Shown piece after piece: positions 17,628 to 25,856 of a DNA stretch of 64,000 bases. Location: positions 62,001 to 126,000 of the forward strand of contig NZ_AP025472.1 of the NCBI RefSeq assembly GCF_024347395.1. Direction: 5' to 3'. A program made the position numbers and the translations under genes. Numbering within the stretch: position 1 is the stretch's first letter; every line of letters begins with the position of its first letter. The notes beneath the pieces are model-generated. The model worked only from the letters and a program-made list of their open reading frames with translations, had not been told where the DNA came from and did not search any database. This DNA comes from Vibrio cortegadensis (GTDB lineage Bacteria; Pseudomonadota; Gammaproteobacteria; Enterobacterales; Vibrionaceae).

Positions 17628-18068
17628 ATGTCGGTTGATGTGAGAGTGGGTGACCTGCAAGAAGTCATCGCGGTGGTTGAATCTATTGATGAATTTGTTC
17701 GAGGAGAGACCATCGAATCTTTACAACTTCGTTTACAAGGTAAAAAGCAGCTAATCCTTGTTGCCGAAGAAGAGGGCACGTTGCTTGGATTTAAAATTGG
17801 CTACCAGCTTGATGATGACACTTTCTATAGTTGGTTTGGTGGCGTTTCTCCGATTGCGAGAAATAAAGGAGTAGCCCAAGCGTTATTGAATGAGCAAGAG
17901 CGTTGGGTCGAAAGCCAGCAGTATCAGTATCTGAAAGTAAAATCTCGTAATCAGTTTCCAGCGATGCTGCGTTTACTGTTGAGAAACGGCTACGCCATTG
18001 AGCATTTCGAAAAAAAGGAGCCATTATCCGCTTCGAGCATTCATTTTGTTAAGCAATTAACACGCTAA
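17628..18068 (+). CDS. GNAT-family N-acetyltransferase
   Basis: A 146-residue protein with the GNAT acetyl-CoA fold: strands in the first 70 residues, then the V-x-P-x-x-[RQ]-x-x-G-x-A pyrophosphate-binding motif as VSPIARNKGVAQALL (residues about 74-88). The acceptor substrate is unknown. The ATG follows GGAGGGAT. It is preceded by the hemB terminator and followed at once by the ryhB promoter region; it appears to be a single-gene unit. Confidence 0.9.
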   Translation: MSVDVRVGDLQEVIAVVESIDEFVRGETIESLQLRLQGKKQLILVAEEEGTLLGFKIGYQLDDDTFYSWFGGVSPIARNKGVAQALLNEQERWVESQQYQYLKVKSRNQFPAMLRLLLRNGYAIEHFEKKEPLSASSIHFVKQLTR

Positions 18069-18099
18069 GATCTAAATGATATTTTTTCTCATTTAATGG

Positions 18100-18128
18100 T
18101 TGACTATTAAATGAGAATCATTATTATT
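18100..18128 (+). promoter_or_regulatory. ryhB promoter with overlapping Fur box
   Basis: TTGACT (18100-18105), a 16-bp spacer and TATTAT (18122-18127) make a good sigma-70 promoter. AATGAGAATCATTATTATT (18110-18128) is a textbook Fur box covering spacer and -10, matching the AATGATAATCATTATC core at 14 of 16 positions. A 10-bp inverted repeat (TCTCATTTAA at 18087-18096, TTAAATGAGA at 18107-18116) brackets the -35. Fur-iron repression is expected from known ryhB regulation. Confidence 0.88.
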
Positions 18129-18134
18129 AACTGC

Positions 18135-18353
18135 GTCTTAAGGAATAAAGAAACGGTTCACAAGGATGTTGAAAAGCTTCCAATTTAGCTTTAACCAAGA
18201 ATTCTTAACGAACTTGCACTAAGTTCTTTTTTGACACGACATTGCTCACATTGCTTCCAGTGTAATTTATAGCTTTTGGTAAGGCTGAATAACAACAAAT
18301 GATTTGGCTTTCCACTTTTATGCTAGGCGACATCTTCGGGTGTCGCTTTTTTT
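18135..18353 (+). ncRNA. ryhB: RyhB iron-stress small RNA
   Basis: RyhB is the Hfq-dependent sRNA that represses iron-using genes when Fur is inactive. The conserved target-pairing core is unmistakable: CACGACATTGCTCACATTGC followed by TTCCAGTGTAATTT (from 18235), nearly identical to my recollection of E. coli RyhB. The gene runs from a Fur-controlled promoter to an intrinsic terminator (GCGACA TCTTCGGG TGTCGC then T tract, 18327-18353). The predicted length, about 219 nt, is far longer than the 90-nt E. coli RNA and agrees with reports of Vibrio RyhB exceeding 200 nt. The 5' end is predicted from the promoter. The core lies in the middle, with about 100 nt of extra 5' sequence. Confidence 0.93.
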
Positions 18354-18525
18354 ATGCCAGTCGCTTAGAGGTGTCAGGTGGAGTGGAATAATGGATGGGG
18401 AACATTCTTTTCCACAATGAGGGATCGTGAAAGGATCGATTTAAATCTGTTCGATCTATATATAAGTTTATTTATTTCATGGGCTTAAGTTGAGGTTTGG
18501 TGCGAATTAATTACCTTGTATAACC

Positions 18526-18558
18526 AGTGGATAAAATATATAAACAGAGTTATCCACA
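18526..18558. promoter_or_regulatory. Pair of inverted DnaA boxes upstream of polA
   Basis: TTATCCACA at 18550-18558 is a perfect DnaA box. AGTGGATAA at 18526-18534 is its inverse with one mismatch (TTATCCACT). They lie 24 bp apart and about 135-165 bp before the polA start. DnaA has been reported to stimulate polA in E. coli; a similar role here is inferred. Confidence 0.6.
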
Positions 18559-18691
18559 GTTTGAGTGTCTTGTGAACAACGATTTTCGCTTGATCTATGC
18601 GAGTAAAAGCGAATGGTTGGCATAGATTCAGATCGTGAGTCGTGGCATCCTAAGCAGATCATTTTTCGTATTTCTTTGGATACAAAATACT

Positions 18692-21490
18692 ATGGCTCGC
18701 ATTCCTGATAACCCATTAATTCTCATTGATGGATCTTCGTACCTTTACCGTGCTTTTCATGCTTATCCTGGCACCATGAGTAATGGTGATATTCCGACCA
18801 ATGCCATTTACGGTGTTGTGAATATGCTTCGCAGTATGATGAGGCAGTTTGCTTCGGATAGGATTGCCGTCATCTTTGATGCCAAAGGGAAAACCTTTCG
18901 TGACGACATGTACCCAGAGTACAAAGCCAATCGTCCACCAATGCCAGATGACCTACGTTGTCAGATCGAGCCGCTGCACAATGTGATTCGAGCAATGGGC
19001 TTGCCATTAATTTCGATTTCTGGAGTTGAAGCCGATGACGTTATTGGTACATTAGCGTCACAAGCCTCTAAAGCGGGTATGCCTGTTCTGATCAGCACTG
19101 GCGATAAAGATATGGCGCAGCTTGTAGATGAGAACGTTACGCTTATCAATACGATGACAAACGTGGTCATGGATCGTGAAGGGGTGATCGAAAAATTCGG
19201 AATTCCCCCTGAGTTAATCATCGATTACTTAGCCTTAATGGGCGATAAAGTCGATAACATTCCAGGCGTTCCTGGGGTTGGTGATAAAACGGCAACCGCT
19301 CTACTGCAAGGTATTGGTAGTATTGAAAAGCTGTATGAAAATCTTGATGACATCGCAGCCCTAGGTTTCCGTGGTTCTAAAACCATGGCGAAGAAGTTAG
19401 TCGACAATAAAGATAATGCTTTGATGTCTTACGAGCTTGCGACGATCAAATTAGATGTTGAACTAGAAGAGACACCAGAATCTTTAGTTAAGGCTGAACC
19501 AAATACCGATGAGCTCATTAAGCTTTACGGCCAAATGGTCTTTAAGTCTTGGCTGAATGAATTACTTGAAGGTGGCACAGGCGTTGTTGAGGCGGATGAA
19601 AAGTCCGGTGCGATGCGCAGTAGCACAAGCGCTTCAAGTTCTGCATCAGTAATCGACAATTCAGCGGTGACTATTGACCGCAGTCAGTACGAAACCATTC
19701 TTGATGAAGAAACCTTCAAATTGTGGTTAGAAAAATTGCAAGCGTCTGAGCTGTTTGCGTTTGATACTGAAACAGACAGCCTAGACTACATGGTAGCGAA
19801 TCTAGTCGGCCTATCATTTGCGACAGAAGAAGGTGTAGCCGCTTATGTTCCGGTGGCTCATGATTATCTTGATGCGCCACAGCAACTAGATCGTGATTGG
19901 GTATTAGCACAGTTAAAACCTATTTTAGAAGATGATGCACAAGCGAAGGTTGGGCAGAATCTGAAATACGATGCCAGTGTTCTTGCGCGTTACGGTATCG
20001 ATATGAAAGGCATCAAACACGACACCATGTTAGCGTCTTACGTGTATAACAGTGTCGGTGGCAAGCATGATATGGATAGCTTAGCGCTTCGATTCTTGCA
20101 ACATAGCTGTATTTCATTTGAGCAGATCGCAGGTAAAGGCAAAAAGCAGCTGACATTTAATCAGATCGATCTTGAGCAAGCGTCACCATATGCAGCAGAA
20201 GATGCGGATGTGACTCTACGTTTGCACAATCGTTTGATGAAACACATTGAAGCGGATGAAAAGCTGAAATCCGTTTATGAAGATATCGAAATGCCATTAG
20301 TGCCAGTGATGTCACGCATTGAACGTACGGGCGTTTTCATTGATGACATGCTGTTAGGGGCTCAATCGCAAGAGATCGCGGCTCGTTTAGATGAACTCGA
20401 ACAAAAAGCGTATGAAGTTGCGGAACAAGAGTTCAACCTAAGCTCTCCAAAACAGCTTCAAGCGATCCTATTTGAAAAAATGGGACTGCCAGTCGTGAAG
20501 AAAACACCATCTGGCGCACCATCGACTAACGAAGAAGTATTACAAGAGCTTGCGTTAGATTACCCATTGCCAAAGCTTATCCTAGAATATCGTGGTCTAG
20601 CTAAGCTGAAATCAACGTATACCGATAAACTTCCGAAGATGATCAACGGCGAAACTGGGCGCGTGCATACCTCGTATCACCAAGCCGTAACGGCGACAGG
20701 TCGTTTATCTTCAACCGATCCAAACTTACAGAATATTCCTATTCGTAACGAAGAAGGTCGTCGAATTCGTCAGGCATTCGTTGCACCTCACGGTTGGAAA
20801 ATCTTAGCGGTCGATTATTCTCAAATTGAGCTGCGTATTATGGCGCACTTATCAGGGGATAAGGCCTTATTAGAAGCGTTCCAACAGGGCAAAGATATTC
20901 ATGCTGCAACCGCGGCTGAAATTATCGGTGTTAGCATCGATGAAGTGACGACAGAGCAACGTCGTCGAGCAAAGGCGGTGAACTTCGGTCTTATCTACGG
21001 AATGAGTGCATTTGGTTTAGCAAAACAGCTTGGTATTCCAAGAGGCGAAGCTCAACATTATATGGACATGTATTTCGAACGTTACCCAAGCGTGATGCAA
21101 TACATGGAAGATACGCGCTCAAAAGCATCTGAACAGGGTTTTGTTGAAACCTTATTTGGTCGCCAGTTGCATTTACCAGAAATCAAATCACGTAATGGAA
21201 TGCGTCGTAAAGCAGCAGAACGTGCGGCGATTAATGCCCCAATGCAAGGAACAGCGGCAGACATCATTAAGAAAGCGATGTTATTGGTAGACGAATGGAT
21301 CCAAGCGGAAGGCGATGGTCGAGTGAAGTTGTTGATGCAAGTACACGATGAACTGGTATTTGAAGTTCAAGAGTCTGCTTTAGGCGAAATTGAAAGTAAA
21401 GTACAACAATTGATGGAGGCGGCGGCTAATCTGGATGTTCCGTTAGTGGCTGAATCTGGTCACGGTGACAACTGGGACCAAGCGCACTAG
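18692..21490 (+). CDS. polA: DNA polymerase I
   Basis: PolA removes RNA primers and fills gaps in replication and repair. The 932-residue protein (E. coli 928) has all three domains: 5'-3' exonuclease (residues 1-290, with ILIDGSSYLYRAFHA and STGDKDMAQLVD), a proofreading 3'-5' exonuclease with its metal-binding motif intact (AFDTETDSLDY, about 355), and the polymerase domain with DPNLQNIPIRNEEGRR, AVDYSQIELRI, RRRAKAVNFGLIYGMS and QVHDELVFEV. I start at the ATG matching the E. coli N-terminus; a longer GTG frame from 18635 is less likely. The upstream region holds DnaA boxes. Confidence 0.97.
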   Translation: MARIPDNPLILIDGSSYLYRAFHAYPGTMSNGDIPTNAIYGVVNMLRSMMRQFASDRIAVIFDAKGKTFRDDMYPEYKANRPPMPDDLRCQIEPLHNVIRAMGLPLISISGVEADDVIGTLASQASKAGMPVLISTGDKDMAQLVDENVTLINTMTNVVMDREGVIEKFGIPPELIIDYLALMGDKVDNIPGVPGVGDKTATALLQGIGSIEKLYENLDDIAALGFRGSKTMAKKLVDNKDNALMSYELATIKLDVELEETPESLVKAEPNTDELIKLYGQMVFKSWLNELLEGGTGVVEADEKSGAMRSSTSASSSASVIDNSAVTIDRSQYETILDEETFKLWLEKLQASELFAFDTETDSLDYMVANLVGLSFATEEGVAAYVPVAHDYLDAPQQLDRDWVLAQLKPILEDDAQAKVGQNLKYDASVLARYGIDMKGIKHDTMLASYVYNSVGGKHDMDSLALRFLQHSCISFEQIAGKGKKQLTFNQIDLEQASPYAAEDADVTLRLHNRLMKHIEADEKLKSVYEDIEMPLVPVMSRIERTGVFIDDMLLGAQSQEIAARLDELEQKAYEVAEQEFNLSSPKQLQAILFEKMGLPVVKKTPSGAPSTNEEVLQELALDYPLPKLILEYRGLAKLKSTYTDKLPKMINGETGRVHTSYHQAVTATGRLSSTDPNLQNIPIRNEEGRRIRQAFVAPHGWKILAVDYSQIELRIMAHLSGDKALLEAFQQGKDIHAATAAEIIGVSIDEVTTEQRRRAKAVNFGLIYGMSAFGLAKQLGIPRGEAQHYMDMYFERYPSVMQYMEDTRSKASEQGFVETLFGRQLHLPEIKSRNGMRRKAAERAAINAPMQGTAADIIKKAMLLVDEWIQAEGDGRVKLLMQVHDELVFEVQESALGEIESKVQQLMEAAANLDVPLVAESGHGDNWDQAH

Positions 21491-21523
21491 TTACTTTTTA
21501 ACCATATTGAGTCATAAATCATG

Positions 21524-21552
21524 AGCCAGCGCACAAACGCTGGCTTTTTTTG
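21524..21552 (+). terminator. Terminator after polA
   Basis: Eight-base-pair stem AGCCAGCG / CGCTGGCT with loop CACAAA and a T7 tract, 33 bp after the polA stop. Confidence 0.93.
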
Positions 21553-21665
21553 ATTAAAAAAAAAGAATTGAAAAATTGGGATTGTCTGTTTTTTAGTAAT
21601 ATTTTGGTGAAAATAAATTACAAAAAAAGTTTTCATTTCTGACCAATTGTTGTACATTATCTCTT

Positions 21666-21770
21666 GTAGGGTACAGAGGTAAGATGTTCTATCTTTCAGA
21701 CCTTTTGTTTCACGTTATTGGATTAGGCTGATTCAGCCGCCCCAGTCAGTATTTGACTGGGGCGTTTTTT
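21666..21770 (+). ncRNA. spf: Spot 42 small RNA
   Basis: Spot 42 is an Hfq-dependent sRNA repressing secondary carbon metabolism, itself repressed by CRP-cAMP in enterics. The 5' end GTAGGGTACAGAGGTAAGAT and the following TTCTATCTTTCAGACC are as I recall from E. coli spf. The 3' terminator is also conserved (CGCCCCAGTCA GTATT TGACTGGGGCG then T tract). Length is about 105 nt. A -10 element (CATTAT, 21655-21660) is correctly placed; the -35 is weak. I found no convincing CRP site. The polA-spf-engB order is the same as in E. coli. Confidence 0.97.
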
Positions 21771-22114
21771 ATGGGGCAAAGAAAACTTTTTCCGTTATAT
21801 CACCTACAGTTACCGCTCTATATGAAACTCCTCCTCTTAACTTTCCAGCTACTTTCTGAGCTCAGTATTGCCGCATACACCTTTATTATTAAAACTCATG
21901 ACCGTGTTACTCAATGAGTGGAATGTAATTTTATACCGATCACATGAATAATATTTTCCAGCTAAAATTAAGAAGCCAGTGTTGAAGGGTTCTTATTGTT
22001 TTTGATTTTTTAAAACAACTGGTTAGCGTTTTTTTGATCTCATGTTCATGTGGGAGGCGGTGAAAAGTGAAGTGATAAGGTATTGATATTTTAGCCAAGC
22101 TAAGGAATCCTAGT

Positions 22115-22174
22115 CAGCATAATAACTACTACTATTTCTCTCCCATTGCCCCACCAGGATGGTGGGGATTTTTA
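22115..22174 (+). ncRNA. Candidate small RNA downstream of Spot 42 (VSsrna24-like position)
   Basis: An isolated strong terminator (CCCCACC AGGAT GGTGGGG then ATTTTT, 22149-22173) lies 380 bp downstream of Spot 42 with no reading frame before it. TTGATA at 22083-22088 followed 17 bp later by AATCCT is a possible promoter, giving a transcript of about 60 nt. A Vibrio sRNA of about that size, VSsrna24, has been reported some hundreds of nucleotides from spf in Aliivibrio salmonicida. I infer this may be the same RNA; I cannot compare the sequences here. Boundaries are approximate. Confidence 0.5.
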
Positions 22175-22215
22175 TGCCTGAAAGAAAATATAGGCTTGGA
22201 AAAAATCCCCGAATA

Positions 22216-22244
22216 GAAAAAGCCCCACCAAATTTGGCAGGGCT
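22216..22244 (-). terminator. Terminator of engB
   Basis: Read on the minus strand: AGCCC-TGCCAAATTTGG-TGGGGCT folds into a stem with small internal mismatches and is followed by TTTTT. It lies 28 bp after the engB stop. Confidence 0.8.
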
Positions 22245-22271
22245 CTTAATCGTTCAATCAAATACTACAAT

Positions 22272-22913
22272 TTACTCATCGATGTCGTCGTTTTCGACTA
22301 AATCAACAAGTGCCGGCGCAAACCATGTGTCCAGCTTGTTACGCAGTTGATCAACACCAAGTCCTTTGAGTGATGAGAATACATCGACAGAAACATCCCC
22401 ACCAAAGCCTGCTGAATCTTTACGAATCTTCAACAGCTGCGCATTACGTGCGCCACTTTTTAGTTTATCCGCTTTCGTTAGCAATACCTGAACTGGAATA
22501 TGGCTATCTACAGCCCAGTAAATCATCTGCTGATCAAGGTCTTTCATTGGGTGACGAATATCCATTAATACGACAAGTCCTTTTAAAGACTCACGTTTTT
22601 GTAGGTATTCACCCAGTGATTTCTGCCATTTTTTCTTCAGTTCAACAGGAACTTGAGCAAAACCGTACCCAGGTAGATCGACAATATGACAATCTTCACG
22701 CACTTTAAATAAGTTAATTAATTGCGTGCGACCTGGTGTTTTACTTGTTTTTGCTAAACCACGTTGGTTGGTTAGGCGATTTAATGCACTAGATTTACCA
22801 GCATTGGAGCGTCCTGCAAACGCAATTTCGATCCCTTCGTCTTCTGGTAAATGACGAATATCAGGTGCACTGGTAATGAAATGCGTGTTTTGATAATGAA
22901 TTTTTACGCTCAC
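22272..22913 (-). CDS. engB: Ribosome biogenesis GTP-binding protein EngB
   Basis: EngB (YihA/YsxC) is an essential TRAFAC GTPase acting in 50S subunit assembly. The protein (213 residues from my start; E. coli 210) has G1 GRSNAGKSS, G2 region KTPGRTQLIN, G3 DLPGYGFA and G4 LTKADKL. I choose the GTG giving MSVKIHYQNTHF, which has a GGAG site 8 nt upstream. The frame extends to 23018, and an ATG four codons further upstream (22925) is another option. It is divergent from the cytochrome c4 gene, with about 145 bp between them. Confidence 0.95.
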   Translation of the reverse strand: MSVKIHYQNTHFITSAPDIRHLPEDEGIEIAFAGRSNAGKSSALNRLTNQRGLAKTSKTPGRTQLINLFKVREDCHIVDLPGYGFAQVPVELKKKWQKSLGEYLQKRESLKGLVVLMDIRHPMKDLDQQMIYWAVDSHIPVQVLLTKADKLKSGARNAQLLKIRKDSAGFGGDVSVDVFSSLKGLGVDQLRNKLDTWFAPALVDLVENDDIDE

Positions 22914-23057
22914 TGTTAACTCCATCTCGACTTTGTGTAGTCGATTGATTACTTTTTTGTGAAATTGTGTAAAATAACCGTGCTCGGCATAAGGTCGCCT
23001 ATTGTACCATGAGAACATAGAGTGGTACTGGAAGCTTGATAATTATAATGGAATGTC

Positions 23058-23675
23058 ATGAAGAAATTAGCGCTAATTTTGAGTCTTTTAGCCAGCTGCT
23101 CAGTATGGGCTCAAGGTAGTATTGAAGCTGGTAAAGCAAAATCACAAACATGTGTTGCCTGCCATGGTGCTGACGGCAACAGTCTAATCACTAATTACCC
23201 TAAAATAGCGGGTCAACATGCTAAGTATCTTGAGAAGCAGTTAAAAGAACTTAAGCTTGGAATGACCAGCGGTGGTAAGCAAGGTCGTTACGATCCTGTC
23301 ATGGGTGGCATGGCTATGCCACTTTCAGAGCAAGATATGGCGGATTTGTCTGCTTATTACTCTTCTCTACCGATTTCTGGAAATACAACGCCAGAAAATG
23401 TTGTCGCAGCAGGTAAGGTTCTTTACTTTGCTGGTGATGCAGAACGTGGAATTACAGCATGTACGGCGTGTCACGGTCCCCGTGGTAACGGTACAGAATT
23501 GTCTGGATTCCCTAAAATTTCGGGTCAGCATGCTGATTACGTAAAAGCTCAACTGGAAAAATTCCGTGATGGGTCACGTAATAACGATATGAACGCCATG
23601 ATGCGTGATATCGCGAAGAAATTGAACGATGAAGATATTGATACCTTATCTAAATACGTTGGTGGCCTACACTAA
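23058..23675 (+). CDS. Dihaem cytochrome c4
   Basis: A periplasmic electron carrier with two class I c-type haem domains. The 205-residue precursor has a signal peptide (MKKLALILSLLASCSVWAQG, cleaved after about residue 19) and two covalent haem sites, CVACH (about 33-37) and CTACH (about 133-137), each followed by the distal-methionine context (GGMAMPLSEQD and NDMNAMMRDI). Length is typical of cytochrome c4 (about 190 mature residues). It probably donates electrons to terminal oxidases. It is divergent from engB, a neighbour pair I believe is common in gammaproteobacteria. Confidence 0.95.
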   Translation: MKKLALILSLLASCSVWAQGSIEAGKAKSQTCVACHGADGNSLITNYPKIAGQHAKYLEKQLKELKLGMTSGGKQGRYDPVMGGMAMPLSEQDMADLSAYYSSLPISGNTTPENVVAAGKVLYFAGDAERGITACTACHGPRGNGTELSGFPKISGQHADYVKAQLEKFRDGSRNNDMNAMMRDIAKKLNDEDIDTLSKYVGGLH

Positions 23676-23707
23676 TAACAATATCGCTCGAGCATAGTAT
23701 TACAGAT

Positions 23708-23765
23708 ACGCCTTTATTGGTGGTAGCTAACCGCTGCTAACTGGTAGAGGCGTTTTCTTTTTTTA
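23708..23765 (+). terminator. Probable terminator after cytochrome c4
   Basis: Outer stem ACGCCTTTA / TAGAGGCGT with one wobble, an inner TAGC / GCTA helix, then a T-rich tract with one C. Less regular than the other terminators here. Confidence 0.6.
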
Positions 23766-24022
23766 AAGCCAGAAGCAAAACCAGATCTAGAACCATAGCC
23801 TCATCTCGGAGCTGTTCGTGTGTGGCATCTGTCATTTTTTATCATGTGAATTCTCCTCTTGATTGTCGAGGCGTCCTATTTTTCCTACCTCTCCTGATTG
23901 AAATCGGCAGCGATGGTCGAGATGTGGATTTTTTTTCTTTATCTGATGAAAAAATGTTCAATACCTCTCCACTATAAAGCCAGTTTCTGGTATGTTTCGC
24001 ATCCTTGTTTGAGGATGTGTTA
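23766..24022. other. Gene-poor spacer ending in a hairpin over a ribosome-binding site
   Basis: I see no coding region, RNA family or repeat in most of this segment. At its end CATCCT (24000-24005) and AGGATG (24012-24017) form a perfect six-base-pair hairpin that pairs the AGGA of the following gene's ribosome-binding site, 5 nt before its ATG. Confidence 0.5.
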
Positions 24023-24661
24023 ATGAATTTTTGTCCTTTATGCTCCAGTAGTCATATTTCTCACTATTTTGAAGATAAACATCGAGAGTACTTGCAGTGC
24101 TCACGTTGTCATTTGGTTTTTGTTCCACCTGAACAAAGATTGGATGCTAAAGTTGAAAAAGCTCACTACGATCTACATAACAATGATCCCCAAGATATGG
24201 GATATCGACGCTTTTTATCACGCGTCTCCACTCCTTTATTAGAAAGGTTGGAAAAACCATCTTGTGGATTAGATTTTGGTTGTGGCCCAGGACCGACATT
24301 GTCTTTAATGTTACAAGAAGCGGGGCACAATATGGAGTTATACGATATTTACTATCACCCTGAGACTCAGGTGTTAGATAAAGTGTATGACTTTATGACA
24401 GCCACAGAAGTGATTGAGCACTTATATGAGCCCAATCAAGTGTGGCAGAAATGGTTGAATTTAGTTAAGCCTGGTGGCTGGATTGGTTTAATGACTAAGC
24501 TAGTAATAGACGTAGATGCGTTTGCTAGCTGGCACTATAAAAATGACCTTACGCATGTAGTCTTTTTTAGCCGTCAAACTTTCCAGTTTTTGGCCGAGCG
24601 GGATAAGCTCGAACTCGAATTTATTGGTAATGATGTAATTTTACTGAGGAAAGCCCAGTAA
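24023..24661 (+). CDS. Class I SAM methyltransferase with N-terminal zinc ribbon
   Basis: A 212-residue protein. The N-terminus has paired CxxC motifs (CPLC at residues 4-7 and CSRC about 26-29) that probably bind zinc. The methyltransferase domain follows, with the glycine-rich SAM motif LDFGCGPGPTLSLMLQE (about 84) and a FMTATEVIEHLYEP post-motif region. The substrate is unknown. I start at the ATG giving MNFCPLC; the frame continues six codons upstream to a TTG. The ribosome-binding site is inside a small hairpin. Its stop overlaps the yihI start by one base (TAATG), implying co-transcription. Confidence 0.9.
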   Translation: MNFCPLCSSSHISHYFEDKHREYLQCSRCHLVFVPPEQRLDAKVEKAHYDLHNNDPQDMGYRRFLSRVSTPLLERLEKPSCGLDFGCGPGPTLSLMLQEAGHNMELYDIYYHPETQVLDKVYDFMTATEVIEHLYEPNQVWQKWLNLVKPGGWIGLMTKLVIDVDAFASWHYKNDLTHVVFFSRQTFQFLAERDKLELEFIGNDVILLRKAQ

Positions 24662-25275
24662 TGAGCCGTAATAAAAAATCTAGAAAAGTAGGACCATCAA
24701 GCGGTGGTGAAGTCGTTGTAACTCGTAACCGTACAGAGTCAAATGTACAAGGTCGTGAGCAAAAACGCATTAAAAAGCGTAAAGGTCTAAAAACGGGTAA
24801 CCGTAACTCTGAAGTGAGCGATGCAAAAGCACAAAGTGCAGCAAAAGCACGTGACCCTCGTTTAGGCAGCAAGAAAAAGATCCCATTAATCATCGAGCCT
24901 AAGAAGAAGCTGACTAAGCAAGAGCGTAAGATCTCTGCTGCTCAAGAACTTGAAATGCTTGAGAATGATGCTCAACTTAATGTACTTATCGATCGCATTG
25001 AAATGGGTGAAAACCTAGGTGCTGGTTTGCAGAAGTATGTTGATGAGAAATTAGATCGTATCGAAGTTCTGATGAATCAACTTGGTTTGATGGAACCTGA
25101 ATCGGATGAGTCTGATGAGCATTTTGGTGAAGAATTCTCTGATGAGGAGATGTCAGAAGCTGAACTGGCTGAACTTGATGCCATTGAGCCGAAGTCACAA
25201 CCTAAGAAATCAAGTTCTGATGAAGATCTGCTTTCTCAGTTTGAAGACATCAATTTAAACGATTTTAAAGGATAA
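24661..25275 (+). CDS. yihI: Der GTPase-activating protein YihI
   Basis: YihI stimulates GTP hydrolysis by the ribosome-assembly GTPase Der and slows 50S maturation. The 204-residue protein has the family's lysine/arginine-rich N-terminus (MSRNKKSRKVGPSSGG, then RIKKRKGLKTGNRNS) and an acidic C-terminus (ESDESDEHFGEEFSDEE). E. coli YihI is about 169 residues, the difference being in the acidic tail. It sits in the methyltransferase-yihI-DUF2489-hemN run; yihI is also next to hemN in E. coli. Confidence 0.94.
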   Translation: MSRNKKSRKVGPSSGGEVVVTRNRTESNVQGREQKRIKKRKGLKTGNRNSEVSDAKAQSAAKARDPRLGSKKKIPLIIEPKKKLTKQERKISAAQELEMLENDAQLNVLIDRIEMGENLGAGLQKYVDEKLDRIEVLMNQLGLMEPESDESDEHFGEEFSDEEMSEAELAELDAIEPKSQPKKSSSDEDLLSQFEDINLNDFKG

Positions 25276-25283
25276 GAAGCCTG

Positions 25284-25772
25284 ATGAATGTAACCTTATT
25301 AGCGATTGTTGGTGGAGTCATTATTGTGGCTTTGGCTGCTTATGCGGGTTACCTTCTGCTTCAAATCAAAAAGCAAAAGGTGCTGCAACAGCAGCACCAA
25401 GCTTTAGCGATCAATAAACGTAATGCTAATATTTATGAAAATGTGAATACCTTATGTTTAGCGGGTATTCAGGGTGAGTGTGACTTATCGGAAATTAGCA
25501 TTCGCGTTTATTGCATTATGGATTACGTTCAAGGTGAGCAGCGTGTTGATTTTGAACAGCGCTATCCTGCTATTTCAGAGTTGTACCACGTTGTAAAAGA
25601 TATGGCTCGCGGTGAAAGTCGCCAAGAGATACAAAAATCTGAGCGAATGAAGCAAAACCTTGAACGACATAAAGCAGAAACGCGCTTGAATGACGCTGTT
25701 GTTGATGAGTTAAAGCAGCTGCAAGAACAAGTCAAACCGCTCAATAATCAGATCAATATTCAGATGGTCTAA
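25284..25772 (+). CDS. DUF2489-family membrane-anchored protein
   Basis: A 162-residue protein of the DUF2489 family, function unknown. It has one N-terminal membrane helix (LLAIVGGVIIVALAAYAGYL) and a cytoplasmic, mostly helical domain with a conserved cysteine pair (NTLCLAGIQGECDLSE) and a charged C-terminal helix. It begins 9 bp after yihI, with AAAGGATAAGAAG as a ribosome-binding site, so it belongs to the same operon. I see no clear terminator after it except the hairpin before hemN. Confidence 0.88.
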   Translation: MNVTLLAIVGGVIIVALAAYAGYLLLQIKKQKVLQQQHQALAINKRNANIYENVNTLCLAGIQGECDLSEISIRVYCIMDYVQGEQRVDFEQRYPAISELYHVVKDMARGESRQEIQKSERMKQNLERHKAETRLNDAVVDELKQLQEQVKPLNNQINIQMV

Positions 25773-25856
25773 CTATTGGTTACTTTAGATACTCATTTAG
25801 GGGTATCTTATGAAGTGATCACGCTAGCATTTCTGAATATTTGTATCTAAAAACTT

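Noticed and set aside
18526..18558. Replication origin suggested by paired DnaA boxes
   Set aside because: Only two boxes, no AT-rich unwinding region with 13-mers, and no dnaA, mnmG or rpmH genes nearby; promoter control of polA is a simpler explanation.
18635..18691. Longer polA frame beginning with GTG at 18635
   Set aside because: The added residues do not belong to the PolA family; the ATG at 18692 aligns with E. coli PolA.
21605..21622. Possible CRP site (GGTGA ... TTACA) upstream of Spot 42
   Set aside because: Half-sites have mismatches and the spacing is seven rather than six bases; not strong enough to claim although CRP control of spf is known in enterics.
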